Assembly: GCA_011369445.1 (NCBI GenBank)
Contig: DRQF01000258.1
Location: 1-37,394, forward strand
Length of the DNA: 37,394 bases
Direction: 5' to 3'
Origin: Planctomycetota bacterium
GTDB lineage: Bacteria; Planctomycetota; GCA-002687715; DRQF01
Shown: in pieces, positions 15,367 through 23,008 of the stretch
Numbering within the stretch: position 1 is the stretch's first letter
Layout of the letters: every line of letters begins with the position of its first letter
Notes under the pieces: model-generated
Databases searched by the model: none
The model's input: only the letters and a program-made list of their open reading frames with translations
What the model was told of the DNA's origin: nothing
Translations under genes and position numbers: made by a program

Positions 15367-17202
15367 TCAATCGATCTCGATGTTCAGGACATAGGGCCCC
15401 GATGAGAGGAACAGCCACCCCCGGAGCGTGACTCCATAGGTGTTCGTGGCGGGTGCCGTCCATGCCGGGTGGAGGGAGCCGCCGATCTCCGCGGCCGTGG
15501 CCGGCCCGGAGTGGGTGTCGGAGACGTAGAAACCCTGCCCGCCCTGTCCTCCAATGACGACCTCGGGATCGAGGACGCCCGCTTGGAAGATGTAGCCTTT
15601 GACCAAACGTTGTGTCTGGAGGTCGAACGGAAAGGCGCGCACTGAGAGCTTCTGCCCGACGTCCACGTCGACGTTGATGACGTGGGCCTGGAACGGAGGC
15701 AGAGAATCGACGATGGTCGTGGACTCCGAAATGTTCCCAATGGTGGCGGGGCCGGACGAGGCCGCCTGGATCAGGACATAGGAACCAAAGGAGTCGGCCA
15801 TGAAGGTCGAGGATCGTCCCTCGGAGTCGGTGACGCGAATATGGCCGCTGCGCGCTCCGAGGGGAACGTTCGCAACGATTCGTCCCCATGAATCGAAGTA
15901 GGGCGACGACGAAAGCCAACTGCCGTCTGCGCCAGGGAATTCCACGTTCGAGGCGGCAAGATTGGACGGATCGAGGCCGTTGCTGACGATGCGGACGGGA
16001 AGCCCCACCTGTGCGAAGTTGGGATCGACGGCGTAGACGATGGGGCCATCGGCGGGATTCGGGCCCTTGGTCCATACCCCGAGATAGTAGTCCCCGACGG
16101 CGAGGCTGGTGGTGCCCTGGATGCGGATCACGTAGTCGCCCAGGGAGGGTGCGATGAACCGTGGGCCCATGTGCCAACCCACCGCGGCCGAGAACCCGGG
16201 GCCGCTGTTGTTGTCTTCCAAGAGAGCTCCCACGTTCAGCAGGGGATCGACGATTTCGATCTTGGTGTCGAGGCCGCCTGTGTAGGGGGTGTAAGGGGCA
16301 ATATCGAGGGTCGCGTAGCTGAAGTTGAAGACTTCGACGCGCAGCTCTTCGCCGCGTACGAGATGGATGGTGTACTCGTCGACTTCCCCGGGCTGAGAGA
16401 TCGAGCCCAGAACGGTGACGGGCTCCGTGATCGTGGCGTTGGCGAGATTCGATTCCCCGAGAGGCAGACCGTAGATTGCGAGATAGTGGGCATGATCGTC
16501 GTAGAGAACGGGCCCGGAGCCGCCCGTGGTTGTGACCTCGACGTAGCCGGACGTCGCATCGGCCGGAACGACCACCTGGACGGCATTCTCGTCCGCATTG
16601 AGAACGGTCATCGGTTGACCCTCGATCGTCACGCTGGGGAGGACTCCACCCGTCCAGATTCCTCCCAGGTAGTTGCCGGAGATGGTGACGGTTTGCCCAG
16701 GGTTCGCGCTGCGCGGAGTGATGGCGCTCAGCATCGGCACCGGCGGAACGGCGAGACCGCCGACGAGCGGAGTGAGGGCTATTCCGAAGGGTGACGTGGC
16801 ATCGGCGACCAGGGCTTGGAAGTACACCGTGCTTCCCCCCGGCCATCCGAATGGAAAGGGGGTGAACCCGAGTTGGGTCTCGCCCGTGGCGTCGAGGAAA
16901 GCACTGGAGAAGTTCATGCTGTTCGGGTCGAAGCCATCGATCGCCACGAAAAACGTGGGATCGAAAACGTCGACCTCCACCACCCCCAGCGGAGTCACCC
17001 AGACGTCTCGCGCCTGAGCTCCGATCAGGGAGAAGTTGGCCCATGGAGATCCTTGCACAGTGAGCGTGGATGTGTCCCCCAAGACGATGGGTTGGGCATC
17101 GGCCACGACGCCGTCCAGCAGGAGCTGAGCGGTCTGAGCACGCGCGGAAGCGGCGAGAATGAGTCCAGCACTTGCGCTTCCGAGGATTCTCCAAAATTTC
17201 AT
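15367..17202 (-). CDS. Secreted protein with IPT/TIG and pre-peptidase-like beta domains
   Basis: The 611-residue product has a Sec signal peptide (MKFWRILGSASAGLILAAS, cleavage near ARAQ). After a beta-rich N-terminal domain of the planctomycete secreted type, an IPT/TIG immunoglobulin-like domain begins at PMLSAITPRSANPGQTVTIS. A pre-peptidase C-terminal-like domain follows (SQPGEVDEYTIHLVRGEELRVEV ... DYVIRIQG). A second, more diverged pair comes after it (PIVYAVDPNFAQVGLPVRIVS; then SLPPFQAHVINVDVDVGQKLSV). Such proteins are extracellular binding or surface proteins; no catalytic site is visible. The ATG at 17202 has AAGGGGG 6 bases upstream. It is 57 bases upstream of ruvC on the same strand and divergent from ispD. 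The 185 bases before ispD hold both promoters, but I see no clear motif. Confidence 0.82.
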   Translation of the reverse strand: MKFWRILGSASAGLILAASARAQTAQLLLDGVVADAQPIVLGDTSTLTVQGSPWANFSLIGAQARDVWVTPLGVVEVDVFDPTFFVAIDGFDPNSMNFSSAFLDATGETQLGFTPFPFGWPGGSTVYFQALVADATSPFGIALTPLVGGLAVPPVPMLSAITPRSANPGQTVTISGNYLGGIWTGGVLPSVTIEGQPMTVLNADENAVQVVVPADATSGYVEVTTTGGSGPVLYDDHAHYLAIYGLPLGESNLANATITEPVTVLGSISQPGEVDEYTIHLVRGEELRVEVFNFSYATLDIAPYTPYTGGLDTKIEIVDPLLNVGALLEDNNSGPGFSAAVGWHMGPRFIAPSLGDYVIRIQGTTSLAVGDYYLGVWTKGPNPADGPIVYAVDPNFAQVGLPVRIVSNGLDPSNLAASNVEFPGADGSWLSSSPYFDSWGRIVANVPLGARSGHIRVTDSEGRSSTFMADSFGSYVLIQAASSGPATIGNISESTTIVDSLPPFQAHVINVDVDVGQKLSVRAFPFDLQTQRLVKGYIFQAGVLDPEVVIGGQGGQGFYVSDTHSGPATAAEIGGSLHPAWTAPATNTYGVTLRGWLFLSSGPYVLNIEID

Positions 17203-17387
17203 AGTTTTCCCCCTTGTGAGACTGGGAGTCACCCGTTAGCTGATTCCCCTCATCGTTCCTTTCGGTCGCTCGGTGAAGGCGAGATAAGGAAAAGTCGGCT
17301 CCGACCTCTGAGGCCTGCCCGCGCGTCGACGGGGCTGTTACCCTGGGCGCCGAAGCGTCACCGACGGAATCGGAGGGATAATCTCCC

Positions 17388-18098
17388 GTGAAATACGGAC
17401 TTGTGCTCGTCGCCGCGGGGCGTGGGGAAAGGCTGGGCGCTCCCTGCAACAAGGCCCTCGTCCCCCTCGGAAAAAAGCCCCTGCTCCTGCACGCCATGGA
17501 TCGTCTGATCCACGTTCCGGGGCTCGAGGAAACGGTCGTCGTTCTCCATCCCGACGACTTGGAGGCGATCAAGGAGGGGGACTTGGGGGGCTATCTTTAT
17601 GCCCTGGGCGCCCGACGACTGATTGCCGGAGGCGCGCGGAGACAGGACTCGGTTCTGCTCGGATTGCAGGCTCTCTCGGCGGACGTGGGAGGCGTCTTGA
17701 TCCACGATGCCGCCCGCCCCTTCCCGGACGTCGCCGTGGCCACGCGCCTTCTGGCCGCTCTCGAGGAGCACGCGGGGGCGGTTCCGGTGGTGCCTGTCAC
17801 CAGCACGGTCAAGCGGATCGACGGCCGGGGCCGGGTGCTGGAGACCCCCGATCGTGCCGCCCTTCGCTTGGCCCAGACGCCTCAGGCGGCGCGGAGGCTC
17901 CTCCTCATACGGGCTCTTGAGCACGCGAATGCGGCCGACATCGACGTGACCGACGACGTCCAGGCCTTGGAGCGGCTGGGGGAGGGCGTCATCGCCGTTG
18001 AGGATAGCCGCTGGAATTTCAAGGTCACCACGCCGGAGGATCTCGCACTGGCGGAGTGTGTCCTCGAACAGGGCCTTGCCGCAGGGGAATCGCCATGA
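17388..18098 (+). CDS. ispD: 2-C-methyl-D-erythritol 4-phosphate cytidylyltransferase
   Basis: The 236-residue product is IspD, which joins CTP to methylerythritol phosphate in the non-mevalonate isoprenoid pathway. The nucleotide-binding loop VLVAAGRGERLG is followed by CNKALVPLGKKPLL, where the more common PKQ text is NKA; the lysine is kept. Further conserved blocks are GGARRQDSVLLGL, IHDAARPF, TSTVKRID and DIDVTDDVQALERLG. The start is GTG at 17388, with ggaggg 10-16 bases upstream. The stop overlaps the ispF start by four bases, so consecutive pathway genes are coupled. Confidence 0.94.
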   Translation: MKYGLVLVAAGRGERLGAPCNKALVPLGKKPLLLHAMDRLIHVPGLEETVVVLHPDDLEAIKEGDLGGYLYALGARRLIAGGARRQDSVLLGLQALSADVGGVLIHDAARPFPDVAVATRLLAALEEHAGAVPVVPVTSTVKRIDGRGRVLETPDRAALRLAQTPQAARRLLLIRALEHANAADIDVTDDVQALERLGEGVIAVEDSRWNFKVTTPEDLALAECVLEQGLAAGESP

Positions 18099-18583
18099 GT
18101 TTTCGAATCGGAATGGGGTATGACATTCACCGTTTGGTCGAAGGTCGGCCCCTGATTCTCGGGGGGATCGCGATCCCTTTCTCACGAGGACTTCTTGGGC
18201 ACTCGGACGGCGACGCGGTGCTTCACGCCGTGACGGATGCGATCTTGGGGGGAGCGGCCTTGCCGGACATCGGCGAGCTTTTCCCGGACGACGACCCGAG
18301 TTGGGAAGGAGCGGACAGTGGTCGACTCCTGGGCTTGGCGATGGAGAAAGTGGCGGAAGCCGGGTACCGCGTCCGCAACGTGGACATCAACGTCTTGGCG
18401 GAGCGTCCGAAACTTTCTCCGTTCAAGGAGGCCATTCGGGATCGTGTCGCCTCGCTTTTGCGCGTTCCTCCGGTGGACGTCAGCATCAAGGCGAAGACCC
18501 GTGAGCGACTGGATGCTGTCGGCCGTGGAGAGGCCATCGAGGTCCACTGCGTCGCTCTCCTGATGGAGGAGTCGAAGTCATGA
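18095..18583 (+). CDS. ispF: 2-C-methyl-D-erythritol 2,4-cyclodiphosphate synthase
   Basis: The 162-residue product is IspF, which cyclises the IspE product in the non-mevalonate isoprenoid pathway. Zinc ligands are visible as Asp10 and His12 in GMGYDIHRL and His44 in HSDGDAVLHAVTDAILG. Other family blocks are DIGELFPDDDPSW, NVDINVLAERPKLSPF and the C-terminal KAKTRERLDAVGRGEAIE. The length is normal. It overlaps both neighbours by ATGA, so ispD, ispF and the secreted repeat protein form one tight transcript. ispE is not in the window. Confidence 0.96.
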   Translation: MSFRIGMGYDIHRLVEGRPLILGGIAIPFSRGLLGHSDGDAVLHAVTDAILGGAALPDIGELFPDDDPSWEGADSGRLLGLAMEKVAEAGYRVRNVDINVLAERPKLSPFKEAIRDRVASLLRVPPVDVSIKAKTRERLDAVGRGEAIEVHCVALLMEESKS

Positions 18584-19839
18584 AGCACGCCGTCGTCGGG
18601 TTTCTTCTCGCGTTCTGGTCCTCCACATGGGTGCTCGGGCAGAGCGATGGGGTCGCGAAAGACGTGGAGCGGTTGGAGTCCTCTCTACTTGAGGTGCGAG
18701 AACTGGGTGAGATCGCTGGGCGTGCCCTCGGCAAAGCGCGACGCTCCGACCGAGACGGCGCATGGGTCTACGCGGCGGTGCGGAGGTCCCTCGAGACCGT
18801 GAAGCCTGTGACCGGGCTTGCCGGCGAGGACGTGGCCCCGCGCGTGCGACGTCTCACGAAGGCCCTCCGGGCGGTGATCGATGACGGCATGGAGGCTGCC
18901 TCGCGCTTGAGGATCCGAATCGGGGAGTTGGAGCGGGAAAGGGGCGCTCGAGGGGGCGAGACGAAGGGTTCCGCGGCGAGTTTTCTCATCGCGATGCTCG
19001 GGAGGACCGCGGACTCCGTGGTGGCCACCGCCGCTCGGAAGGCCATGAAGGCGAAGGGCGGGGGAGTCTACCTGGGCATGTGGGAAGCAGAACGCGCCTG
19101 GCGCGCCCACTATCTCGAGGGCTTCCGGCTGATCTTGCAGGATATCGCGGCTCCGGAGAATCAACGAATTCTCGCTGCCGACGCCATCGGGCAACTGACG
19201 CTCACCAAGAACGCATCGGAACGGACGCGGATGATCGGCGTGTGTCGCGCCGTGCTCGATTCCAAGTCGCCCGTCCCGCCGTCCGGTGTGAGGGACGCTG
19301 CGGCCTTCGCTCTTGCCAGGCTGGGAGATAGGGGCCCCCTGCTTTCTCGCGTGCGTCCGATCATGAAGCAGTTGCAGGATTTGGCCCATCAAGAGAGTCC
19401 GGATGCGAACAGGATTCTCGGCCTGCAACTCGAACTCGCCGCGCTGTACATGGGGGCCTACGAGTACGAGAACGCCACACGGGCCTACGCCTCGGCATTG
19501 GGTATTCTCTACCAGAACGTCACCTACGATCGCACGAGTGTCGAGGGGCGGGCCGAGATCGCGAATGCCCTCTACAACTTGGCGTGCACGTTGGCGCGCT
19601 CCGGTCGAACGCAGAAAGCTGTCACGATTCTCGACCAGGCCTTCGCGTGGGGCTTGCGGTCCTTCGCTTGGTGTCGGAAGGACGGCGACCTCGCAACCTT
19701 ACGCGCCTCGTCCCGCTTGGAACCTCTCATTACGGCCTGGGAGACGGGGGAGAAGAAGCCCGGCCAGGGCATTCTTCCCGCATCCAACTACCTGAAACTC
19801 ATGGCGGCGTTCCTGCCCGGTGCAAAGCCTTCGAAATAG
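18580..19839 (+). CDS. Secreted helical-repeat protein of unknown function
   Basis: I do not recognise a specific family for this 419-residue protein. It starts with a Sec signal peptide (VVGFLLAFWSSTWVLGQ). The body is almost entirely helical, with HEAT-like repeats in the middle (ENQRILAADAIGQLTLTK, then SGVRDAAAFALARLGD). A TPR-like stretch lies near the C-terminus (EIANALYNLACTLARSGRTQKAVTILDQAF). This last part, with a following KDGDLATLRASSRLEPLI, is like the TPR ends of planctomycete periplasmic proteins. It overlaps the ispF stop by four bases, but no link to isoprenoid synthesis is evident. Confidence 0.78.
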   Translation: MKHAVVGFLLAFWSSTWVLGQSDGVAKDVERLESSLLEVRELGEIAGRALGKARRSDRDGAWVYAAVRRSLETVKPVTGLAGEDVAPRVRRLTKALRAVIDDGMEAASRLRIRIGELERERGARGGETKGSAASFLIAMLGRTADSVVATAARKAMKAKGGGVYLGMWEAERAWRAHYLEGFRLILQDIAAPENQRILAADAIGQLTLTKNASERTRMIGVCRAVLDSKSPVPPSGVRDAAAFALARLGDRGPLLSRVRPIMKQLQDLAHQESPDANRILGLQLELAALYMGAYEYENATRAYASALGILYQNVTYDRTSVEGRAEIANALYNLACTLARSGRTQKAVTILDQAFAWGLRSFAWCRKDGDLATLRASSRLEPLITAWETGEKKPGQGILPASNYLKLMAAFLPGAKPSK

Positions 19840-19875
19840 CAGCGAATTCGAAAAGATCGAACGTCCCTTCAATCG

Positions 19876-19901
19876 TTGCGTCCATCATGTTCGGGACGCA
19901 A
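19876..19901 (+). other. Short hairpin in the leader of the Tat-signal protein gene
   Basis: TTGCGTCC (19876-19883) and GGACGCAA (19894-19901) form an 8-base-pair stem with a 10-base loop. It ends 22 bases before the next start codon. There is no T tract, so it is not a typical terminator. It may be an operator or chance. Confidence 0.3.
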
Positions 19902-19923
19902 TGGACTGAAAGGAACCCAAAGC

Positions 19924-20850
19924 ATGGATCGACGAGGATTCGTTCGCGGGCTCATCGCGGCGCCGATGGTCTTCGGACTGGGGAGGCTGCGGGCGGGGAG
20001 CGAGAAAAGGGTGCAGGCGGCGGAGGATCCCGTCCAGAACGGCCTCAAACGCATGAAGGAGCTGGGGCTTCCCGGCTTGGTGATCGTGGCGCCCAAGGAC
20101 GAGACGCGGCGCCGCGAGCTCGGTCGAGGTCTCTTTCGACTGGTCAGAGGCCTCCCGTCGCCCCATGACCGCGAGTTCGGCCCCGAATTCCAGGCCGCGG
20201 AACGGCGGGCGCAGGCGTTTTGTTGGACCTGCGTGATCATCTGTCTGGAGCAGGACGAGGCGCGGGGACACTTCGGTGAGAGCTCGCCGCGGATGGTCAT
20301 CGACGAGACGGGGAAGGTCCTCAGGCGAGTCGATGATCCCCCAGCGTCCGTCGAGCCCAATCTCGCGAAGAGGCTCATGGATCTCGTCCATGGCGCGAAG
20401 CTCGAGCATCTCAAAAGGCGGGTGGCCCAGCAGAGGAGGACGCTGCCTGGGGACATGGACCTCGAGTGCAAGAGCTTTCTCGATGACTTGGCCGAAAGGG
20501 AGGCCCCGAGCTCTTCGATTCCCAGAACCGCCGAGTACAAGGAGCTCTTGAAGCGGGCGCGGGGATATCTGGCGCGGGAGCCGAAACTCTCGGGCTGGTT
20601 CGGGCTGACTCTGCTGGAGATCTCAGCGGAGGAGCAGACCGTTCTCGACGCTCTGTTCTGGTCCCTTCACAAGGACCGTCTACCCCTGGGGACTTACATG
20701 CCCCGTTTCGTGGACCGGGGATGCATGGACTTCGCGGAGGTGAAGCCGGGCGAGCCGGAACCCCAGGGCAACTCCATGATCTATTGCGGCATGCCCAGTC
20801 TCTCCTCGACGGGAGGGAGGTTTCTGCGCTTCGTGGGCAAGGCGAGATAG
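19924..20850 (+). CDS. Tat-signal protein, possible thioredoxin-like domain, cysteine-containing
   Basis: The 308-residue product begins MDRRGFVRGLIAAPMVFG, a twin-arginine export signal, so it is probably folded before export. The next region has a layout like a thioredoxin-fold protein: GLPGLVIVAPKDETRRRELG, then CWTC (Cys100 and Cys103) with Cys107, then SPRMVIDETGKVLRRVDD. Further cysteines are at 182, 267 and 288. The C-terminal half is unfamiliar. The start at 19924 is supported by AAGG about 9 bases upstream. Only 3 bases separate it from the DUF692/MNIO gene, so the two are almost certainly co-expressed. The fold suggestion is inference; the function is unknown. It could be a substrate or partner of the MNIO enzyme, or merely a neighbour. 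Confidence 0.78.
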   Translation: MDRRGFVRGLIAAPMVFGLGRLRAGSEKRVQAAEDPVQNGLKRMKELGLPGLVIVAPKDETRRRELGRGLFRLVRGLPSPHDREFGPEFQAAERRAQAFCWTCVIICLEQDEARGHFGESSPRMVIDETGKVLRRVDDPPASVEPNLAKRLMDLVHGAKLEHLKRRVAQQRRTLPGDMDLECKSFLDDLAEREAPSSSIPRTAEYKELLKRARGYLAREPKLSGWFGLTLLEISAEEQTVLDALFWSLHKDRLPLGTYMPRFVDRGCMDFAEVKPGEPEPQGNSMIYCGMPSLSSTGGRFLRFVGKAR

Positions 20851-20853
20851 GCC

Positions 20854-22110
20854 ATGAGCCTCTTGGGAGTCGGCTTCTCGTTGCACGCCGACCGGGAGTT
20901 CTTGGAACTCACCGGACCGATCATCGAGGAAGATGCCGACTACTTCGAAGTCGCACCCGAAACCCTTTGGCGTTCGGGAGCGGATGATTTCGAACCCAAC
21001 GACTACTTCGACCTGTTCCTCGGCTTGAAACGTCGTTCAGGCCGGCCATTCACGGCGCACGGCTTGGCGTTTTCCTTGGGCTCGGATCCCTCGGAGTCCA
21101 CGGAGGCGACCCGTTTCGAGCGCTGGCTCAGCGGTCTCGCATCCTGTCACGCGGCCTTCGAATTCGAATGGTTCTCGGATCATCTGGGATGGGCCTTCGC
21201 CGACGGACTGAATTCTGTCTTCCCCCTCCCGCTCCCCATGACCGAGGAAGCCGTGAGAAGGGTGGCCGTGCGCCTCGATCACATCGCCCGCATCGTTCCA
21301 CGAGTGGCCTTCGAGAACGGCGCCGACGCGTTTCGCCTCGGGCCGCCGGGCCTGGAGGCTTCATTCTGGAACGGGATCATGAGGCATTCGGGGGCTCGCA
21401 TGCTTCTGGACCTGCACAACCTCTATACGGAATCCGTCAATCTCGGGTTCGACCCGGAAAATGTGCTTCGAGGACTCGACCTTTCTCGGGTCATCCAGAT
21501 TCACCTGAGCGGCGGAAGCGAGAGCGATCCGGACTGGATGCTTTCGGGGCGCCGATTCCGCCTGGACAGCCATGACAACGAGATCCCCGAAGAGGTGTGG
21601 TGCCTCTTTGAGTCGGTGCTCCCGCACTGCCACGGCCTGAGAGGCGTGGTCGTCGAGCGCCTCAATGGCACGGTGCATTCCGCCGAGGACGTGGACGGAC
21701 TCCGGCGGGAGATCCGGCGGGCTCGAGATCTCCTCGAAGCGCGCGACCTCGCGGCTCCCAGGCCGCCACGTCCGGCCTTGCCTCTCCCGACAGGCGGGGG
21801 CCTCTCGGCGCTCCAGCGGCACCTCATCCGGCACGTTCCGGACAGCGACTCCTTTCCGTTGCTCGACGTCGCAACGTTCCCCGAACTCCGCCACGTCGAC
21901 CCCGAGGGGTACCGCCTGACGACCCTCATCGTCCGCAAGCTTCGCTTCGAGAGGCTCTGCCTGGCCCATGGCGAAGTCGCGCGCGCTTTCGAGGCGGAAC
22001 CCGAGGCGCTTCTCGAACTCTACGGGCGTTTCGTGCGGCAGGTCCCGCCCACGGCGATCTTCCCCTCGGACGATGCCCAGGCCTGGCAGGCCTGGCGCTT
22101 CGCCCCTTGA
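20854..22110 (+). CDS. DUF692 family protein (MNIO, multinuclear non-heme iron oxidase type) with extra C-terminal domain
   Basis: Residues 1 to about 290 match the DUF692/UPF0276 TIM-barrel family that includes MbnB and related iron enzymes modifying cysteine residues in peptides. Family ligand positions are visible: His69 in TAHGLAFSLGS, His110 in WFSDHLGW, Glu154-Asn155 in AFENG, Asp186 in MLLDLHNLYTESVNLGFDP, His217 in IQIHLSGG, Asp238/His240/Asp241 in LDSHDNEIPEEVW, and Glu268. His188 replaces the Asn common in this motif. After a Pro-rich linker there is a C-terminal helical domain (about 315-418) that I cannot name; it faintly recalls the DUF2063 partner domain. It is encoded 3 bases after the Tat-signal cysteine protein. 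No short precursor peptide gene is evident. Confidence 0.8.
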   Translation: MSLLGVGFSLHADREFLELTGPIIEEDADYFEVAPETLWRSGADDFEPNDYFDLFLGLKRRSGRPFTAHGLAFSLGSDPSESTEATRFERWLSGLASCHAAFEFEWFSDHLGWAFADGLNSVFPLPLPMTEEAVRRVAVRLDHIARIVPRVAFENGADAFRLGPPGLEASFWNGIMRHSGARMLLDLHNLYTESVNLGFDPENVLRGLDLSRVIQIHLSGGSESDPDWMLSGRRFRLDSHDNEIPEEVWCLFESVLPHCHGLRGVVVERLNGTVHSAEDVDGLRREIRRARDLLEARDLAAPRPPRPALPLPTGGGLSALQRHLIRHVPDSDSFPLLDVATFPELRHVDPEGYRLTTLIVRKLRFERLCLAHGEVARAFEAEPEALLELYGRFVRQVPPTAIFPSDDAQAWQAWRFAP

Positions 22111-22151
22111 CTTCGGCCCTCGAAGCCGTCACCATTCCCCCACACAATCCA

Positions 22152-22223
<72 letters not shown>

Positions 22224-22234
22224 CTTAGAACCCG

Positions 22235-22264
22235 GCCGCGAACCTCCCGGTTCGCGGCTGTTTT
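22235..22264 (+). terminator. Rho-independent terminator after tRNA-Gly(CCC)
   Basis: A perfect 10-base-pair stem, GCCGCGAACC and GGTTCGCGGC with a TCCC loop, is followed by TGTTTT. It starts 11 bases after the tRNA. Confidence 0.88.
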
Positions 22265-22360
22265 CATGGTCCTGTTGAAGTGAGAGGGTTGGGGACCTAT
22301 GAATGCCGCGGTGCCGCAGTTCGCGGCCTGATCCATGGAACCTGGAAGAGGAGCCTCGAA

Positions 22361-22915
22361 ATGAGCGTTCGCAACGTACTGTCGCTGGTCCTGGTCATGG
22401 CACTCGGAGCTTGCGGCGGCAGCTCTGAGAAGGACGGAAGCGAACTTGCTGTCAAGGCCGTGGAGTTGCCGGGTGTGCAGAACCTCCATGAGGCGGAGGG
22501 GTTCTTGTTGGCCAGTCAGCCGGATAAGGCAGCCTTCGAGGCGGCCAAGGAGAAGTACGGGGTCAAGACCGTCATCAACCTGCGCATGCCCGACGAGACC
22601 CCGAAGATGAAGGAGCCTGAACTGGTCAAGGGTCTGGGACTCGACTACGTGGCCTTGCCCTTCAAGGGGCCGGACACACTCAAGGACGAGATTTTTGACA
22701 GCGCTCGCCGGGTTCTGAAGGACTCGAGCAAGCGTCCCATCCTGATGCACTGCAAGTCCGGCAACCGCGTGGGAGCCATCTGGTATGCCTATCGGGTGTT
22801 GGACGAGGGAGTGGACCCGGCCGTCGCCATGAAGGAAGCCAAGGCGGTGGGGCTTCGAAAGCCCGGCCACATCAAAAAGGCCGAGGAATACGTGAAGAAG
22901 CACATGGAGAAGTGA
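22361..22915 (+). CDS. Lipoprotein with cysteine-phosphatase-like domain (DUF442/BLH type)
   Basis: The 184-residue product has a lipoprotein signal (VLVMALGACGG, lipidation Cys18). The mature part matches the protein-tyrosine-phosphatase-like fold of the DUF442 (beta-lactamase hydrolase-like) family. It shows VKTVINLRMPDE, DYVALPFKGPD, and the phosphate loop HCKSGNRVGA with nucleophile Cys131 and Arg136 spaced as in CX5R. The P-loop is intact, so a phosphatase or related thiol activity is possible. The lipid anchor places it outside the cytoplasm, where a substrate is not obvious. The ATG at 22361 has AGAGGAG 8 bases upstream. It stands alone between a tRNA terminator and the carboxypeptidase gene. 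Confidence 0.85.
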   Translation: MSVRNVLSLVLVMALGACGGSSEKDGSELAVKAVELPGVQNLHEAEGFLLASQPDKAAFEAAKEKYGVKTVINLRMPDETPKMKEPELVKGLGLDYVALPFKGPDTLKDEIFDSARRVLKDSSKRPILMHCKSGNRVGAIWYAYRVLDEGVDPAVAMKEAKAVGLRKPGHIKKAEEYVKKHMEK

Positions 22916-23008
22916 GTCCGAGGTCGTGTCGCCATGTTGAGTGGGTGAGGGGCCGACGTCGACGGCATCTTCGTGGTAGGCTCGCGCCGATCACGGAGGA
23001 ACGCCGAA

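Noticed and set aside
15362-17572. 736-codon minus-strand frame overlapping the IPT protein
   Set aside because: Arg/Ser-rich translation in another frame; the IPT frame has a signal peptide and recognisable domains.
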